Source of the DNA: WTJY01 sp045105475
Lineage (GTDB): Bacteria; Chloroflexota; Anaerolineae; Promineifilales; Promineifilaceae
Direction of reading: 5' to 3'
Length of the DNA stretch: 64,000 bases
Assembly (NCBI GenBank): GCA_045105475.1
Contig: JBGCDP010000066.1
Coordinates: 31,862-95,861, forward strand
Position 1 is the stretch's first letter. Each line of letters begins with the position of its first letter. Of the stretch, positions 1-7,901 are shown piece after piece. The translations under genes and the position numbers were made by a program. Under the pieces are notes generated by a model, which did not search any database, was not told the DNA's origin, and was given only the letters and a program-made list of their open reading frames with translations.

Positions 1-248
1 AGCCGAAATTACGGTCTGTGATTTGGGATTATGCAGGTGAACCTATTTCAGAAGATTTATTAGACGCTTTAGCCAGATTAGAGTCTAGCTTAGCCAGTTC
101 GGCCGAAGATAGTTTGGGTGTGCAATTACGCCAGCTTTTAAGCGAAAGAGAGATGCAGGCATTCGGCCGACGCATTCAGCGTATGCATCAAATCAGAGTT
201 TTTCCAGAGCCCGGCCCCGGCCGACCGTACCCTTGGCCAATGGTCTGA
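1..248 (+). CDS. C-terminal fragment of probable SCO1664-family protein
   Basis: The reading frame is open from the window edge (P-K-L-R-S-V-I-W-D-Y-A-G-E-P...) to a TGA, so this is the 3' end of a gene that begins outside. The visible 80 or so residues contain a VIWDYAGEP stretch, a helical segment with LLSEREMQAFGRRI, and a terminal RPYPWPMV. From memory, the actinobacterial/Chloroflexi SCO1664 family (related to phosphatidylinositol-kinase-like folds) ends with a similar VIWDFAGEP segment and a PWP-containing tail. No catalytic region is visible, so function cannot be assigned. Family assignment is probable, not certain. Confidence 0.55.
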   Translation, partial: PKLRSVIWDYAGEPISEDLLDALARLESSLASSAEDSLGVQLRQLLSEREMQAFGRRIQRMHQIRVFPEPGPGRPYPWPMV

Positions 249-255
249 TTTAAAA

Positions 256-299
256 AAAAGGCCATTCCGATGTGCGCTCGCAAACCAGAATAGCCTTTT
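256..299. terminator. Bidirectional rho-independent terminator
   Basis: Arms AAAAGGC.ATTC and GAAT.GCCTTTT pair across a loop of about 20 bases, with A-runs on the left and T-runs on the right. It lies between two convergent genes and can end transcripts from both sides. Confidence 0.75.
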
Positions 300-304
300 A
301 TAGT

Positions 305-3124
305 CTATTTCGCTTTTGACTTTGATTTAGACTTCTTGCTACTACCATTCTTCCCATCGCTATTCGCAGCCGCTTTCTGCTGAGCCTTAATCGAAGCCTT
401 CATTGAGACAGGGACAATTTCCTCGTGGTCACGCTCACGTTCTTGCTCCATCAAAACCGCTTGAGCGGCCGATAAACGAGCAATTGGGACCCGATAAGGA
501 GAACAGCTCACATAATCAAGCTTCAAGCTATGGCAGAACGCAATACTCTTTGGTTCGCCACCATGCTCACCACAAATCCCGATCTTCAAATCGGGGCGAG
601 TGGCGCGGCCACGTTCAACACCAATCTTAACTAACTCACCCACCCCTTCTTGATCTAATACTTGGAATGGATCATTTTCCATCACTTTGTTGGCGATATA
701 GTGTGATAAGAATCGGCCGCTGTCGTCACGGCTTAACCCAAACGTTGTTTGCGTTAAGTCATTGGTGCCAAAGCTGAAAAAGTCAGCGTGTTTAGCGATA
801 CGGTCGGCTGTTAATGCCGCCCGCGGCAGCTCAATCATCGTGCCCACCATAAATTTAAACTTCAGGCCGTATGAACCACGGACTTGAATTGCAGTATCTT
901 CAACCAATTTTCGCTGGCTTTCCAATTCCAAATCAAGACTAACCAATGGGATCATGATTTCAGGCTCTACCCAAATCCCTTCGATTACAGCTTCAGAAGC
1001 TGCCTCCATAATCGCCTTCGTCTGCATAATGGTTACTTCTGGGTAAACCATTCCCAAACGACAGCCACGGTGGCCCAACATCGGGTTAGACTCACGCAAT
1101 TGCTCAATCCGATGCAAAAGCTCTTCCTTCTCGACGATTTCTTTGAGCAATGCATCGATTTTGGGGAAAGAATCAGCCTTTTGCAACGAGAGTTTTAATC
1201 CTGCTATTTCAGCCTGTAGCTCATCATAGTTTGGAAGAAACTCATGCAACGGGGGATCAAGCAAACGGATCGTCAGGGGTAGACCATCCATCGCTTTAAA
1301 TATTTCGTAAAAGTCTTGTTTTTGGATCGGAAGCAGCTTATCGAGGGCGACCTGCCTTGAAGCCAGGCCGTTGGCCAAGATCATTTCACGCATGAGGGCC
1401 AAACGCTCCTCGCCAAAAAACATGTGCTCGGTCCGGCATAAACCGATCCCTTCAGCTCCAAATCCACGCGCGATCTCTGCATCATGGCCAGTATCTGCAT
1501 TGGCTCGTACTTTTAGAACGCGAATTTCATCTACCCATTCCATGAGGGTGTCATAGTATTTACCCAATACCGGCTGAATCGTTTCGACTTGGCCGAACAA
1601 GACTCGGCCGGTTGAGCCGTCTATGGTCACCCAGTCTCCACGGCGAACTTCAAATTTGCCACTGCGGAAAAAGCCTTCGCGCAGGTCAATCGCAATTGTT
1701 CCTGCTCCAACCACACACGGGGTTCCCATGCCACGCGCAACCACGGCCGCATGCGAGGTCATTCCACCTCTTGCCGTCAAGATCGCTTCGGCCACTGCCA
1801 TCCCATGGAAATCATCAGGGCTGGTTTCATGCCGTACCAAAATAACTGGATGGCCCGCTTCAGACATCTCTACCGCTTCATCTGGGTCAAGCGCCACATA
1901 ACCGGCCGCCGCTCCGGGGCTGGCTGGCAAACCGGTCGTAATCACGTCTGCATCGGTGTTGGGATCAACCATCGGATGCAGAAGCTGGTCAAGCTGTTGC
2001 GCATTCACACGCTTTACCGCTTCCTCTTTGGCGATTAAGCCTGACTGCACCATCTCAACCGCAATACGTACAGCGGCCGCACCTGAGCGTTTACCCGTAC
2101 GGGTTTGCAATAGCCATAGCTGATTTTCTTCAACCGTAAATTCGATATCTTGCATATCAAGATAGTGAGTTTCAAGTTTGCGAATAATATCGATGAGTTG
2201 AACATAGACTTCTGGCAATTCGTCAGCCAGCTGCCGGATCTGATTCGGGGTTCTGATTCCAGCAACCACATCTTCACCTTGGGCATTTAGGAGATACTCG
2301 CCAAATACGACTTTCTCCCCTGTTGAAGGGTTACGGGTAAATGCAACCCCCGTGCCACTGTCCCACCCGAGGTTCCCAAACACCATCGCCTGCACATTGA
2401 CGGCGGTCCCTAAATCACTTGGGATATGATTAATTCTGCGATAATCAATCGCACGTCGGCCGTTCCATGAGTCAAACACGGCCGAAATCGCCATCCTCAA
2501 CTGCTCATATGGATCTTGCGGAAACTCTTGGCCGTGTTGATCAGAGAAAATAATTCGTTTGTACGCTACGATAATTTTTTCGAGCAATTCTGGGGTCAGA
2601 TCCGTATCGCCGCCGCCCTCAGTTTGTGATTTAAAGCGGTTAAAGACGCGATCAAACTTTTCAGTTTCAACCCCCATCACAATATGGCCAAACATCGAAA
2701 TAAAACGACGATAAGCATCTAATGCAAAACGACGATCTTTCATCTTTTTGCCAAGCCCCTCTACCGTTTCGTCATTTAATCCAAGATTCAAAACGGTGTC
2801 CATCATACCTGGCATCGAAATGGAGGCGCCAGAGCGAACAGAAACAAGTAATGGGTTTTTAGGATCACCAAATTTCTTTTTGGTCTTCTTTTCTATATCA
2901 AGCAAAGACTCTTTTGACTGGCTCCACATCCCCTCAGGAAATTGTTGATCGTAGGCAAGATACGCGTTACATGCTTCTGTGGTAATCGTAAACCCAGGGG
3001 GGACAGGCAAACCGGCCGTTGTCATTTCAGAGACATTCGCACCTTTACCACCAAGCAATGCCTTCATGCTGGCATTCCCTTCTTGAAATAAGTAGACCCA
3101 TTTATGATCGCGGTTTAAAAACAT
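305..3124 (-). CDS. ppdK: Pyruvate, phosphate dikinase
   Basis: Interconverts pyruvate + ATP + Pi and PEP + AMP + PPi; cytosolic. Domain order matches the family. The N-terminal nucleotide-binding domain has GGKGANVSEM and GLPVPPGFTI. The central swivelling domain has GGMTSHAAVVARGMGTP, with the phospho-accepting His near residue 456. The C-terminal PEP/pyruvate barrel has SFGTNDLTQ and GICGEHGG (Cys near 850). At 939 residues it is slightly longer than usual (about 870-900) because of a Lys/Ser-rich tail of about 30 residues. An AGGAG box lies 8-12 bases before the ATG. A perfect TGTGA-N6-TCACA dyad sits about 55 bp upstream, so CRP-type control is possible. It points gluconeogenically or glycolytically depending on PPi status; direction cannot be read from sequence. 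Confidence 0.96.
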   Translation of the reverse strand: MFLNRDHKWVYLFQEGNASMKALLGGKGANVSEMTTAGLPVPPGFTITTEACNAYLAYDQQFPEGMWSQSKESLLDIEKKTKKKFGDPKNPLLVSVRSGASISMPGMMDTVLNLGLNDETVEGLGKKMKDRRFALDAYRRFISMFGHIVMGVETEKFDRVFNRFKSQTEGGGDTDLTPELLEKIIVAYKRIIFSDQHGQEFPQDPYEQLRMAISAVFDSWNGRRAIDYRRINHIPSDLGTAVNVQAMVFGNLGWDSGTGVAFTRNPSTGEKVVFGEYLLNAQGEDVVAGIRTPNQIRQLADELPEVYVQLIDIIRKLETHYLDMQDIEFTVEENQLWLLQTRTGKRSGAAAVRIAVEMVQSGLIAKEEAVKRVNAQQLDQLLHPMVDPNTDADVITTGLPASPGAAAGYVALDPDEAVEMSEAGHPVILVRHETSPDDFHGMAVAEAILTARGGMTSHAAVVARGMGTPCVVGAGTIAIDLREGFFRSGKFEVRRGDWVTIDGSTGRVLFGQVETIQPVLGKYYDTLMEWVDEIRVLKVRANADTGHDAEIARGFGAEGIGLCRTEHMFFGEERLALMREMILANGLASRQVALDKLLPIQKQDFYEIFKAMDGLPLTIRLLDPPLHEFLPNYDELQAEIAGLKLSLQKADSFPKIDALLKEIVEKEELLHRIEQLRESNPMLGHRGCRLGMVYPEVTIMQTKAIMEAASEAVIEGIWVEPEIMIPLVSLDLELESQRKLVEDTAIQVRGSYGLKFKFMVGTMIELPRAALTADRIAKHADFFSFGTNDLTQTTFGLSRDDSGRFLSHYIANKVMENDPFQVLDQEGVGELVKIGVERGRATRPDLKIGICGEHGGEPKSIAFCHSLKLDYVSCSPYRVPIARLSAAQAVLMEQERERDHEEIVPVSMKASIKAQQKAAANSDGKNGSSKKSKSKSKAK

Positions 3125-3176
3125 TTTGAATTACTCCTAAAATTTGCAGGCCGGAAAAATCTTGATATAGCTGTGA

Positions 3177-3194
3177 TTGTGAAGTTGTTCACAA
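3177..3194. promoter_or_regulatory. CRP/FNR-type operator
   Basis: TTGTGAA-N4-TTCACAA is a perfect dyad that contains TGTGA-N6-TCACA, the classical CRP consensus. It lies upstream of ppdK (reverse strand) and about 130 bp upstream of the forward gene at 3325. A CRP-superfamily regulator is encoded elsewhere in this window (42441), but whether it binds here is unknown. Confidence 0.6.
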
Positions 3195-3324
3195 GTAGGA
3201 ATCATTCTAATGATAGGCGAAACAAATAAGTTACAACACAACTGATCTTGTAGGTACAATTATGACAATTGGGCACTAATGAGTACATTAATAAGCCTCA
3301 CGCACAAGATAGGCAGCCATTATT

Positions 3325-3774
3325 ATGACTTCTCGAACAAAGCTTAATATCGCTCTAGCCGCCATGATAGGCACCATCATTTTACTGATTTTGGGTGTGG
3401 CTCAACGGCAGGCAAACCCAGGACAAGCTCAGGCAGATGCGATTGAAGCAACAGCTAGGCGCAAGCTCGTTTTTACTGTTGAAGATTTGTTGAGTTTTGC
3501 GGCCAAAACTCCCTCAGGCGCTTTTCCAGCAGGTCTTTTTCCGGCCGAGCTTGAAGCACGCTCGGGAGCCAGCGGGTATTTTGCAGAAGATATCGCCTGC
3601 TGGAACGCAATTCAGGCTGGAATCAAAAGTGGGCAACCAGAGCTGATCCCCTACAGAGAGCCAAACCAGCCGGAGCCATTACTCGTTTTTATTGATTTTG
3701 CTGAGGGAGAGCGGGTCACGCTCATATTTGTAGAAGACTCACTTGTAGGCTGCCAGCTGAATGCGCAAAGATAG
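3325..3774 (+). CDS. Hypothetical membrane-anchored protein
   Basis: 149 residues, not recognised. An N-terminal hydrophobic segment (about residues 8-25, with Ile/Leu-rich core) follows MTSRTK and would act as signal anchor. The rest is soluble and probably outside the cell. A single pair of Cys residues (near 92 and 143) could form a disulfide. The domain begins with ARRKLVFTVEDLLSF and ends with VEDSLVGCQL. The upstream ATG has no clear Shine-Dalgarno. It is convergent with the cupin gene, whose stop abuts its own. No function is proposed. Confidence 0.6.
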   Translation: MTSRTKLNIALAAMIGTIILLILGVAQRQANPGQAQADAIEATARRKLVFTVEDLLSFAAKTPSGAFPAGLFPAELEARSGASGYFAEDIACWNAIQAGIKSGQPELIPYREPNQPEPLLVFIDFAEGERVTLIFVEDSLVGCQLNAQR

Positions 3775-4242
3775 TTATTTATAAAACACCCCATTCTTTC
3801 GAGCAGGCTTCATCGCCCCCTCTTCATTTCTCAACCACTGAAAGTCATCATCTGAATAAGTCACTGCGTCATTTTTATGGCGCGACCCCACAACAAGAAA
3901 AGTGGCTTGTTCCTGTGTCTTATTGATCAGATGATGACCATCTTCTTCACCCCCCTTGAACCCGACACACATCCCGGCCGTCAACAGCTGCTCACCTGCA
4001 TTTGTCACCAACGTGAGTTCCCCATCTACAACAAACACAAATTCATCCGATTCACTGTGCCAATGGCGCAACGAAGATAAAGCGTTGGGCTGCAAAATCT
4101 CAAGATTGACACCGAAGTTTTCTAATCCGAAAAAGTCAGACAGGCCTCGCCACTCAGCATTACCCATTTTTGTTCTAAACGGTTCAGGATATGTATTCTC
4201 TGAGTCGGAGGGGACATTCAAAAAGTGAATCGCTGGCTTCAT
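3775..4242 (-). CDS. Cupin-domain protein
   Basis: 155-residue single-domain cupin. The first motif reads HWHSESDEFVFVVDG, giving the His-x-His and Glu metal ligands. The second, around GGEEDGHHLINKT, supplies a further His. This fits a small metal-binding beta-barrel, either an enzyme or a sugar/small-molecule sensor. It sits 11 bp downstream of the S66 peptidase gene on the same strand, so the two are probably co-transcribed. The substrate cannot be inferred. The family is heterogeneous and includes oxidoreductases, isomerases and storage-type proteins. Confidence 0.85.
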   Translation of the reverse strand: MKPAIHFLNVPSDSENTYPEPFRTKMGNAEWRGLSDFFGLENFGVNLEILQPNALSSLRHWHSESDEFVFVVDGELTLVTNAGEQLLTAGMCVGFKGGEEDGHHLINKTQEQATFLVVGSRHKNDAVTYSDDDFQWLRNEEGAMKPARKNGVFYK

Positions 4243-4253
4243 ATTTTTATTCC

Positions 4254-5297
4254 TTAACTCACAGCACTTTCTAAAATTGAAAACGTCTGTTGATCACAAT
4301 CGATTTCGGCCGTAACGCCGTAAGGCAACACCATCATCGGATCAGTGTGGCCAAAGTCCATTTGAGAGATGATGGGGAGTTCAGTCAACCCTTCTTCAAT
4401 CGCGACCACTTGCAACAAAACCTCGTCGTATGCCCCAAATTGGTCAGGGGACATTTCGTGACCGCCCGGCCGAGCATACAAAATGCCGGACAGCTTTTGC
4501 AGAATCCCCAGCGCCGCATACGTTCGCAAGTAATACCAGACCAAATCAGGTGAAGGCATATCTTCCGATGCTTCTAAAAAGAGAATTGCTCCGTCCCAAT
4601 GGTCGGCCGCGGGCCAATAATCAGTGCCTCGTAACCAATCAAGCACTTCGATACAGCCACCGATCAGTCGGCCGCGCCGCATCCCACTGCCTTGAAGCCA
4701 ATTCCAACCGGTCGATGGGCTGACGTTTCGCCGCTGTTTCTGAAACTCTAGGTTAGCCCAATCTTTGTGCTCTACCGTCCATCCGGCCGTATTTGGCTTG
4801 ATAAGGCCTGGCGGGTCAGCAGAAAACATCGTTTTACGGACAGACTCAACCATGTATGGAAACATCCCGCCACTTTCAGCAAATCCAGACAAAATTGAAG
4901 GGCCGTAAAAGCTAGTCAGCCCAGCTTTATGGCAAATCATATGGCTGACAGTGCTGTCTGAATAACCGACATAAACCTTTGGATTGGCTCGAATCACGTC
5001 TAAGTCAATGTAAGGCAGTAACCGAATCGAATCATCTCCACCGATGGTTGAAATAATTCCATTGATCGTCGGGTCAGCAAAAGCAGCCATGAGATCATCA
5101 GCCCGGGCTTTGGGATTGGCATACAGCCATTCGGCCGATTTCATCGTGTGAGCCATTTCAACCACCTGCACCCCAAACTCATCTTCAAGCTGTTTTTTAC
5201 CGGCCGCATAGCGATTTGGCACCGTTGCAGGGCCACCCCAAGAGGATGTAATTGTAGCGACTCGATCTCCCGGTTTGAGCATTGCAGGTCGTATCAT
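4254..5297 (-). CDS. S66-family peptidase (LD-carboxypeptidase/MccF-like)
   Basis: 347 residues. The N-terminal LKPGDRVATITSSWGGP, the GIISTIGGDD loop and VGYSDST (nucleophile Ser near residue 115) are hallmarks of serine peptidase family S66. Its members either trim murein tetrapeptides (LdcA) or hydrolyse microcin C-like acyl-nucleotides (MccF). The GGDD loop and length lean toward the MccF-like branch, but this is not decisive. No signal peptide is visible, so it acts in the cytosol on recycled peptides or toxic conjugates. It probably shares a transcript with the cupin gene. Confidence 0.88.
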   Translation of the reverse strand: MIRPAMLKPGDRVATITSSWGGPATVPNRYAAGKKQLEDEFGVQVVEMAHTMKSAEWLYANPKARADDLMAAFADPTINGIISTIGGDDSIRLLPYIDLDVIRANPKVYVGYSDSTVSHMICHKAGLTSFYGPSILSGFAESGGMFPYMVESVRKTMFSADPPGLIKPNTAGWTVEHKDWANLEFQKQRRNVSPSTGWNWLQGSGMRRGRLIGGCIEVLDWLRGTDYWPAADHWDGAILFLEASEDMPSPDLVWYYLRTYAALGILQKLSGILYARPGGHEMSPDQFGAYDEVLLQVVAIEEGLTELPIISQMDFGHTDPMMVLPYGVTAEIDCDQQTFSILESAVS

Positions 5298-5323
5298 TTT
5301 TTATTTCCTAAAGTTATGACAGA

Positions 5324-7051
5324 TTATGAATTTCGGCGGGACCAGAACATCCAAAGTAAACCGAGCCCTGTCAAAATCAGTCCATATCCCATCATATTAG
5401 CGGTTGAAAATGGGGCAGGTGGAGGCGAAGGTGGCGTGGGAATCGGTGTGTCGGTTGGGTCAAGCAGTGCCACTTCTTCTCCACTCGCTCCCGGCTCGCG
5501 AGATGGGAAAAGAAACTCAGTCGGCCGGGGTGTATTGGTTGGCACAGTTGTCGGCGTTGCTGTTGGCGTCAAGGTCGCTGTCGGCAACGGAGTATTTGTG
5601 GCAGTTGGCAATGGTGTCTCAGTTGCGGTTGGCTCAGGTGTGGGCGTTTCGGTTGCTGCCTGAGCCTCACCTTGAACAGATGGGGCAACTGTGTCAGTAC
5701 CACCTGCACCTTGCACTAAATAATAAGTATGCCCACCAATCATGCAATGGGAGCCAGCGATTTGGCTACAGTTAGCAGCGGGCAGGTTCACGCTGAAAAA
5801 GCCATTTTCGGCCGCGATAATACGTTGCGCACCGTACATGTCGGCTAAAACAGCGGTATTGGCCGTTGCTTCGACCTGAACCAAGCGATCACCCTGAGTG
5901 CGGGTAAACATCACATGGGTCGTTTTATTTTCTTGAGTTAGCTTAACAACACCAACATCGTCCCACTGAACACGCTGAGCCTTCTGCACACCGCTCATAT
6001 AGTTAACCGCAATTCGATAGGTGTTAAAAGCCGGACGGCGACTCCCATCGCGTCGAACTAATCCAAACGGTTCTGGGTTCGCTCCCACGTCAGAATCTTT
6101 GTCCTTGAGTTTATAGATGGCAATGCGCTGTGCTCCGGCCGCTAAGCCAAGAGCCATCACCTGCGGCATATAGCGGGCCTGTTCTTCAAGACTGACTTTA
6201 AACGTAAAGTTAGGCACTGGCCAAGCGGGGTCATCGTCTGGTGGAGCATTGGTTTCTACAATCCAAATCGGTTTAGATATCCCCCGACTGTTCATAATGC
6301 TATAAAAGCCACCGACAATGTCATAGACAACACCAGGTTGAAAGTAAAGATGGGCGGTTGCCACGTCAAAGTAGTAGTTGTTTTCGGCCGCGCCTGGTTC
6401 AGCGATAATCTTATCAAGCATACGACCCATGTATTGTGGCTTGCCGTAGTTAGCGTCCCAAAACCAAGTAAAGGCGCTTAAATGAACGGTTGAATTGGGG
6501 TTGGTTTCTTTGGCAACGAGATAGGCAACTTTTTGGAGCTGAACAAAGTCATCAACTGAGCCATTCCACGTATGCCCCGGTGCATTTTGGTCCCATACGT
6601 CCGGCTCGTTCCAAATAATCCAGTTGTTGATGGTGCCGTTGTAGCGGCTGACAGAGGTACGAACAAAGGTGGCCCATGTATTGCCTGGGTCTTCAGGTGG
6701 AAGATAAAGGCCACGTGGCAAACCATTTTCATTGGCCCAATCAGGGATACCGATCAGTAGGCCAACAACACGCCGGCCGGCTGCAGCTTCGTTGGCGATC
6801 TGAGCATCGCTGACAGTGGGGTGATTCCACGTCCCTTCACCGGCCGACTGCACTTCGGCCCATTGGAAACGCACTCGGGTCCAAGCCGCACCAGATGCAC
6901 CAGCAGCGGCCGGATCTTCATACGTTTCAACAATACCAAATCGCCAATCAACGGGCGCTTGTGGCAGGCTTTGCTCATCATATGAATTTGCGTTATTGGT
7001 CAAGAATCCTAAAAGGATAACAACGAGCAATAGTGGGCCGACTTTACGCAT
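5324..7051 (-). CDS. Cell-surface glycoside hydrolase-like protein with C-terminal membrane anchor
   Basis: 575 residues. A short N-terminal hydrophobic signal (VGPLLLVVILLGFLT) is followed by a TIM-barrel-like catalytic region. WIIWNEPDVW carries an Asn-Glu-Pro acid/base candidate (Glu near 148), and KPIWIVETNAP carries a nucleophile Glu candidate near 265, as in clan GH-A enzymes (GH39/GH5-like). A small C-terminal beta region follows. A stalk of about 80 residues rich in Thr and Pro (about 465-545) then leads to a membrane segment near 552-570 and an RRNS tail. The arrangement suggests an enzyme displayed outside the cell on a membrane-anchored stalk. The substrate is unknown. Confidence 0.8.
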   Translation of the reverse strand: MRKVGPLLLVVILLGFLTNNANSYDEQSLPQAPVDWRFGIVETYEDPAAAGASGAAWTRVRFQWAEVQSAGEGTWNHPTVSDAQIANEAAAGRRVVGLLIGIPDWANENGLPRGLYLPPEDPGNTWATFVRTSVSRYNGTINNWIIWNEPDVWDQNAPGHTWNGSVDDFVQLQKVAYLVAKETNPNSTVHLSAFTWFWDANYGKPQYMGRMLDKIIAEPGAAENNYYFDVATAHLYFQPGVVYDIVGGFYSIMNSRGISKPIWIVETNAPPDDDPAWPVPNFTFKVSLEEQARYMPQVMALGLAAGAQRIAIYKLKDKDSDVGANPEPFGLVRRDGSRRPAFNTYRIAVNYMSGVQKAQRVQWDDVGVVKLTQENKTTHVMFTRTQGDRLVQVEATANTAVLADMYGAQRIIAAENGFFSVNLPAANCSQIAGSHCMIGGHTYYLVQGAGGTDTVAPSVQGEAQAATETPTPEPTATETPLPTATNTPLPTATLTPTATPTTVPTNTPRPTEFLFPSREPGASGEEVALLDPTDTPIPTPPSPPPAPFSTANMMGYGLILTGLGLLWMFWSRRNS

Positions 7052-7072
7052 ACTCTTTTGAAACCTCGTGTC

Positions 7073-7414
7073 TTAAAAGTCTAGTTTTTCGCTCATTTTA
7101 CGGTCAGCAAAAACGGCGTAAAGAATCATACCCCATCCTATCGTGCTGATAATCATCGTTACGAAACTACTAATTCCGATCACCGTTCCTAGTGTTTGCA
7201 TTGAAAACGCTTGAGCAACCATAACAATATTCATGATTGAATTGATAATCAATGATACAAGAATAAAGGCTCCACCCACTATCACTAGAGTGGCTGGCCT
7301 ACCCAGCGTAGGCTGCTTGCTAACCGCATAGCCAATCGCAATCATTACAACTATAAAAAGTGGTATCACAGGGATAATTGTCATCAAACTAGGCAGAAAT
7401 AATTCACTATCCAT
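7073..7414 (-). CDS. Small integral membrane protein, unknown function
   Basis: 113 residues with about four hydrophobic segments (around residues 10-30, 38-60, 65-88 and 90-107), ending in a charged DRKMSEKLDF tail. It is not recognised as a member of any family. It lies 21 bp upstream of the glycoside hydrolase gene on the same strand and may be co-transcribed with it. It also borders the spacer holding an independent small transcription unit on the other strand. Confidence 0.6.
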   Translation of the reverse strand: MDSELFLPSLMTIIPVIPLFIVVMIAIGYAVSKQPTLGRPATLVIVGGAFILVSLIINSIMNIVMVAQAFSMQTLGTVIGISSFVTMIISTIGWGMILYAVFADRKMSEKLDF

Positions 7415-7442
7415 TTTTCCTCTTTGTGTGTTTATCTATTAA

Positions 7443-7538
7443 TTGATTATTGATGACCTATACGGCACTGACAACAGATTGATTCAGCCATTTTATGATC
7501 CCGAAGATCTACCAAAAGATCAGATTAATTTAGATTGA
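7443..7538 (+). other. Possible gene remnant (31-codon open frame)
   Basis: A TTG-initiated open frame reads IIDDLYGTDNRLIQPFYD and continues PEDLPKDQINLD before TGA. The composition looks protein-like, but there is no Shine-Dalgarno and no recognisable family. The stop codon falls inside the -35 element of the following promoter. It could be the tail of a decayed gene or chance. Reported because the spacer is otherwise unexplained. Confidence 0.2.
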
Positions 7539-7563
7539 CAGGCTCCGATCAGTGTGACATAAT
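7535..7563 (+). promoter_or_regulatory. Near-consensus sigma-70-type promoter
   Basis: TTGACA, 17-bp spacer, CATAAT: the best promoter match seen in the window. Expected transcription start is about 7570. It drives only the short unit that ends at the terminator at 7720, not obviously any neighbouring long gene. Confidence 0.75.
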
Positions 7564-7621
7564 GCGCAAATCATTTACAGTTTATTCCTTTGCAATCTAT
7601 AACCAAAGGAGGTGGTGCACA

Positions 7622-7672
7622 ATGGACGATAGTAGTAATCCGGCCGTAGCACTGCCTCCCCAGATTGGGTAA
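7622..7672 (+). CDS. 16-residue peptide ORF with perfect Shine-Dalgarno
   Basis: Encodes MDDSSNPAVALPPQIG. The box AAAGGAGGTG (7605-7614) is fully complementary to the canonical 16S rRNA 3' end, and its GGAGG core is 9 bases before the ATG. That is far stronger than most genes here have. The product is too short for family assignment. It could be a true small protein, a leader peptide, or a ribosome-engaging decoy within a regulatory RNA. It overlaps the left arm of the hairpin described for the transcript. Confidence 0.5.
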   Translation: MDDSSNPAVALPPQIG

Positions 7673-7690
7673 CAGTGCTACGGCCAAACA

Positions 7691-7720
7691 AAAAACCCCA
7701 CCAACTGCGGTGGGGTTTTT
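7691..7720 (+). terminator. Strong intrinsic terminator
   Basis: Perfect 12-bp stem AAAAACCCCACC / GGTGGGGTTTTT with a 6-nt loop and terminal T-run. It ends the small transcription unit. Confidence 0.92.
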
Positions 7721-7901
7721 ATTTGCCTATTCTGCACTATAAAGTTGGATGCTTACATCATTTAGCCCCTCTTCCTTTTTTATTTTAATTAAACTGAAGA
7801 ATTTACATTCACACTAATATTGTTTCCTATGCTCAACCTTAAGCTTGCCCATCTATAGCAGGCTGGTATGATCCCCACGCAATTTTTAATTTGGAGAATG
7901 A

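Larger units (their letters stand above)
7570..7720 (+). ncRNA. Autonomous ~150-nt transcript (small RNA or small-protein mRNA)
   Basis: Bounded by the promoter above and a strong intrinsic terminator, with no other gene inside. It contains a 10-base Shine-Dalgarno, a 16-codon ORF, and a perfect 13-bp hairpin (GGCCGTAGCACTG at 7642-7654 with CAGTGCTACGGCC at 7673-7685, 18-nt loop). The left arm lies in the ORF and the right arm begins just after its stop. The loop carries CCTCC, complementary to the GGAGG core of the ribosome binding site, so the element could sequester its own start. No known RNA family was recognised. Confidence 0.6.

Noticed and set aside
1623..1901. Forward open frames inside ppdK and other large reverse genes
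   Set aside because: They are antisense shadows with no start signals, and the opposite strand encodes recognised conserved proteins.
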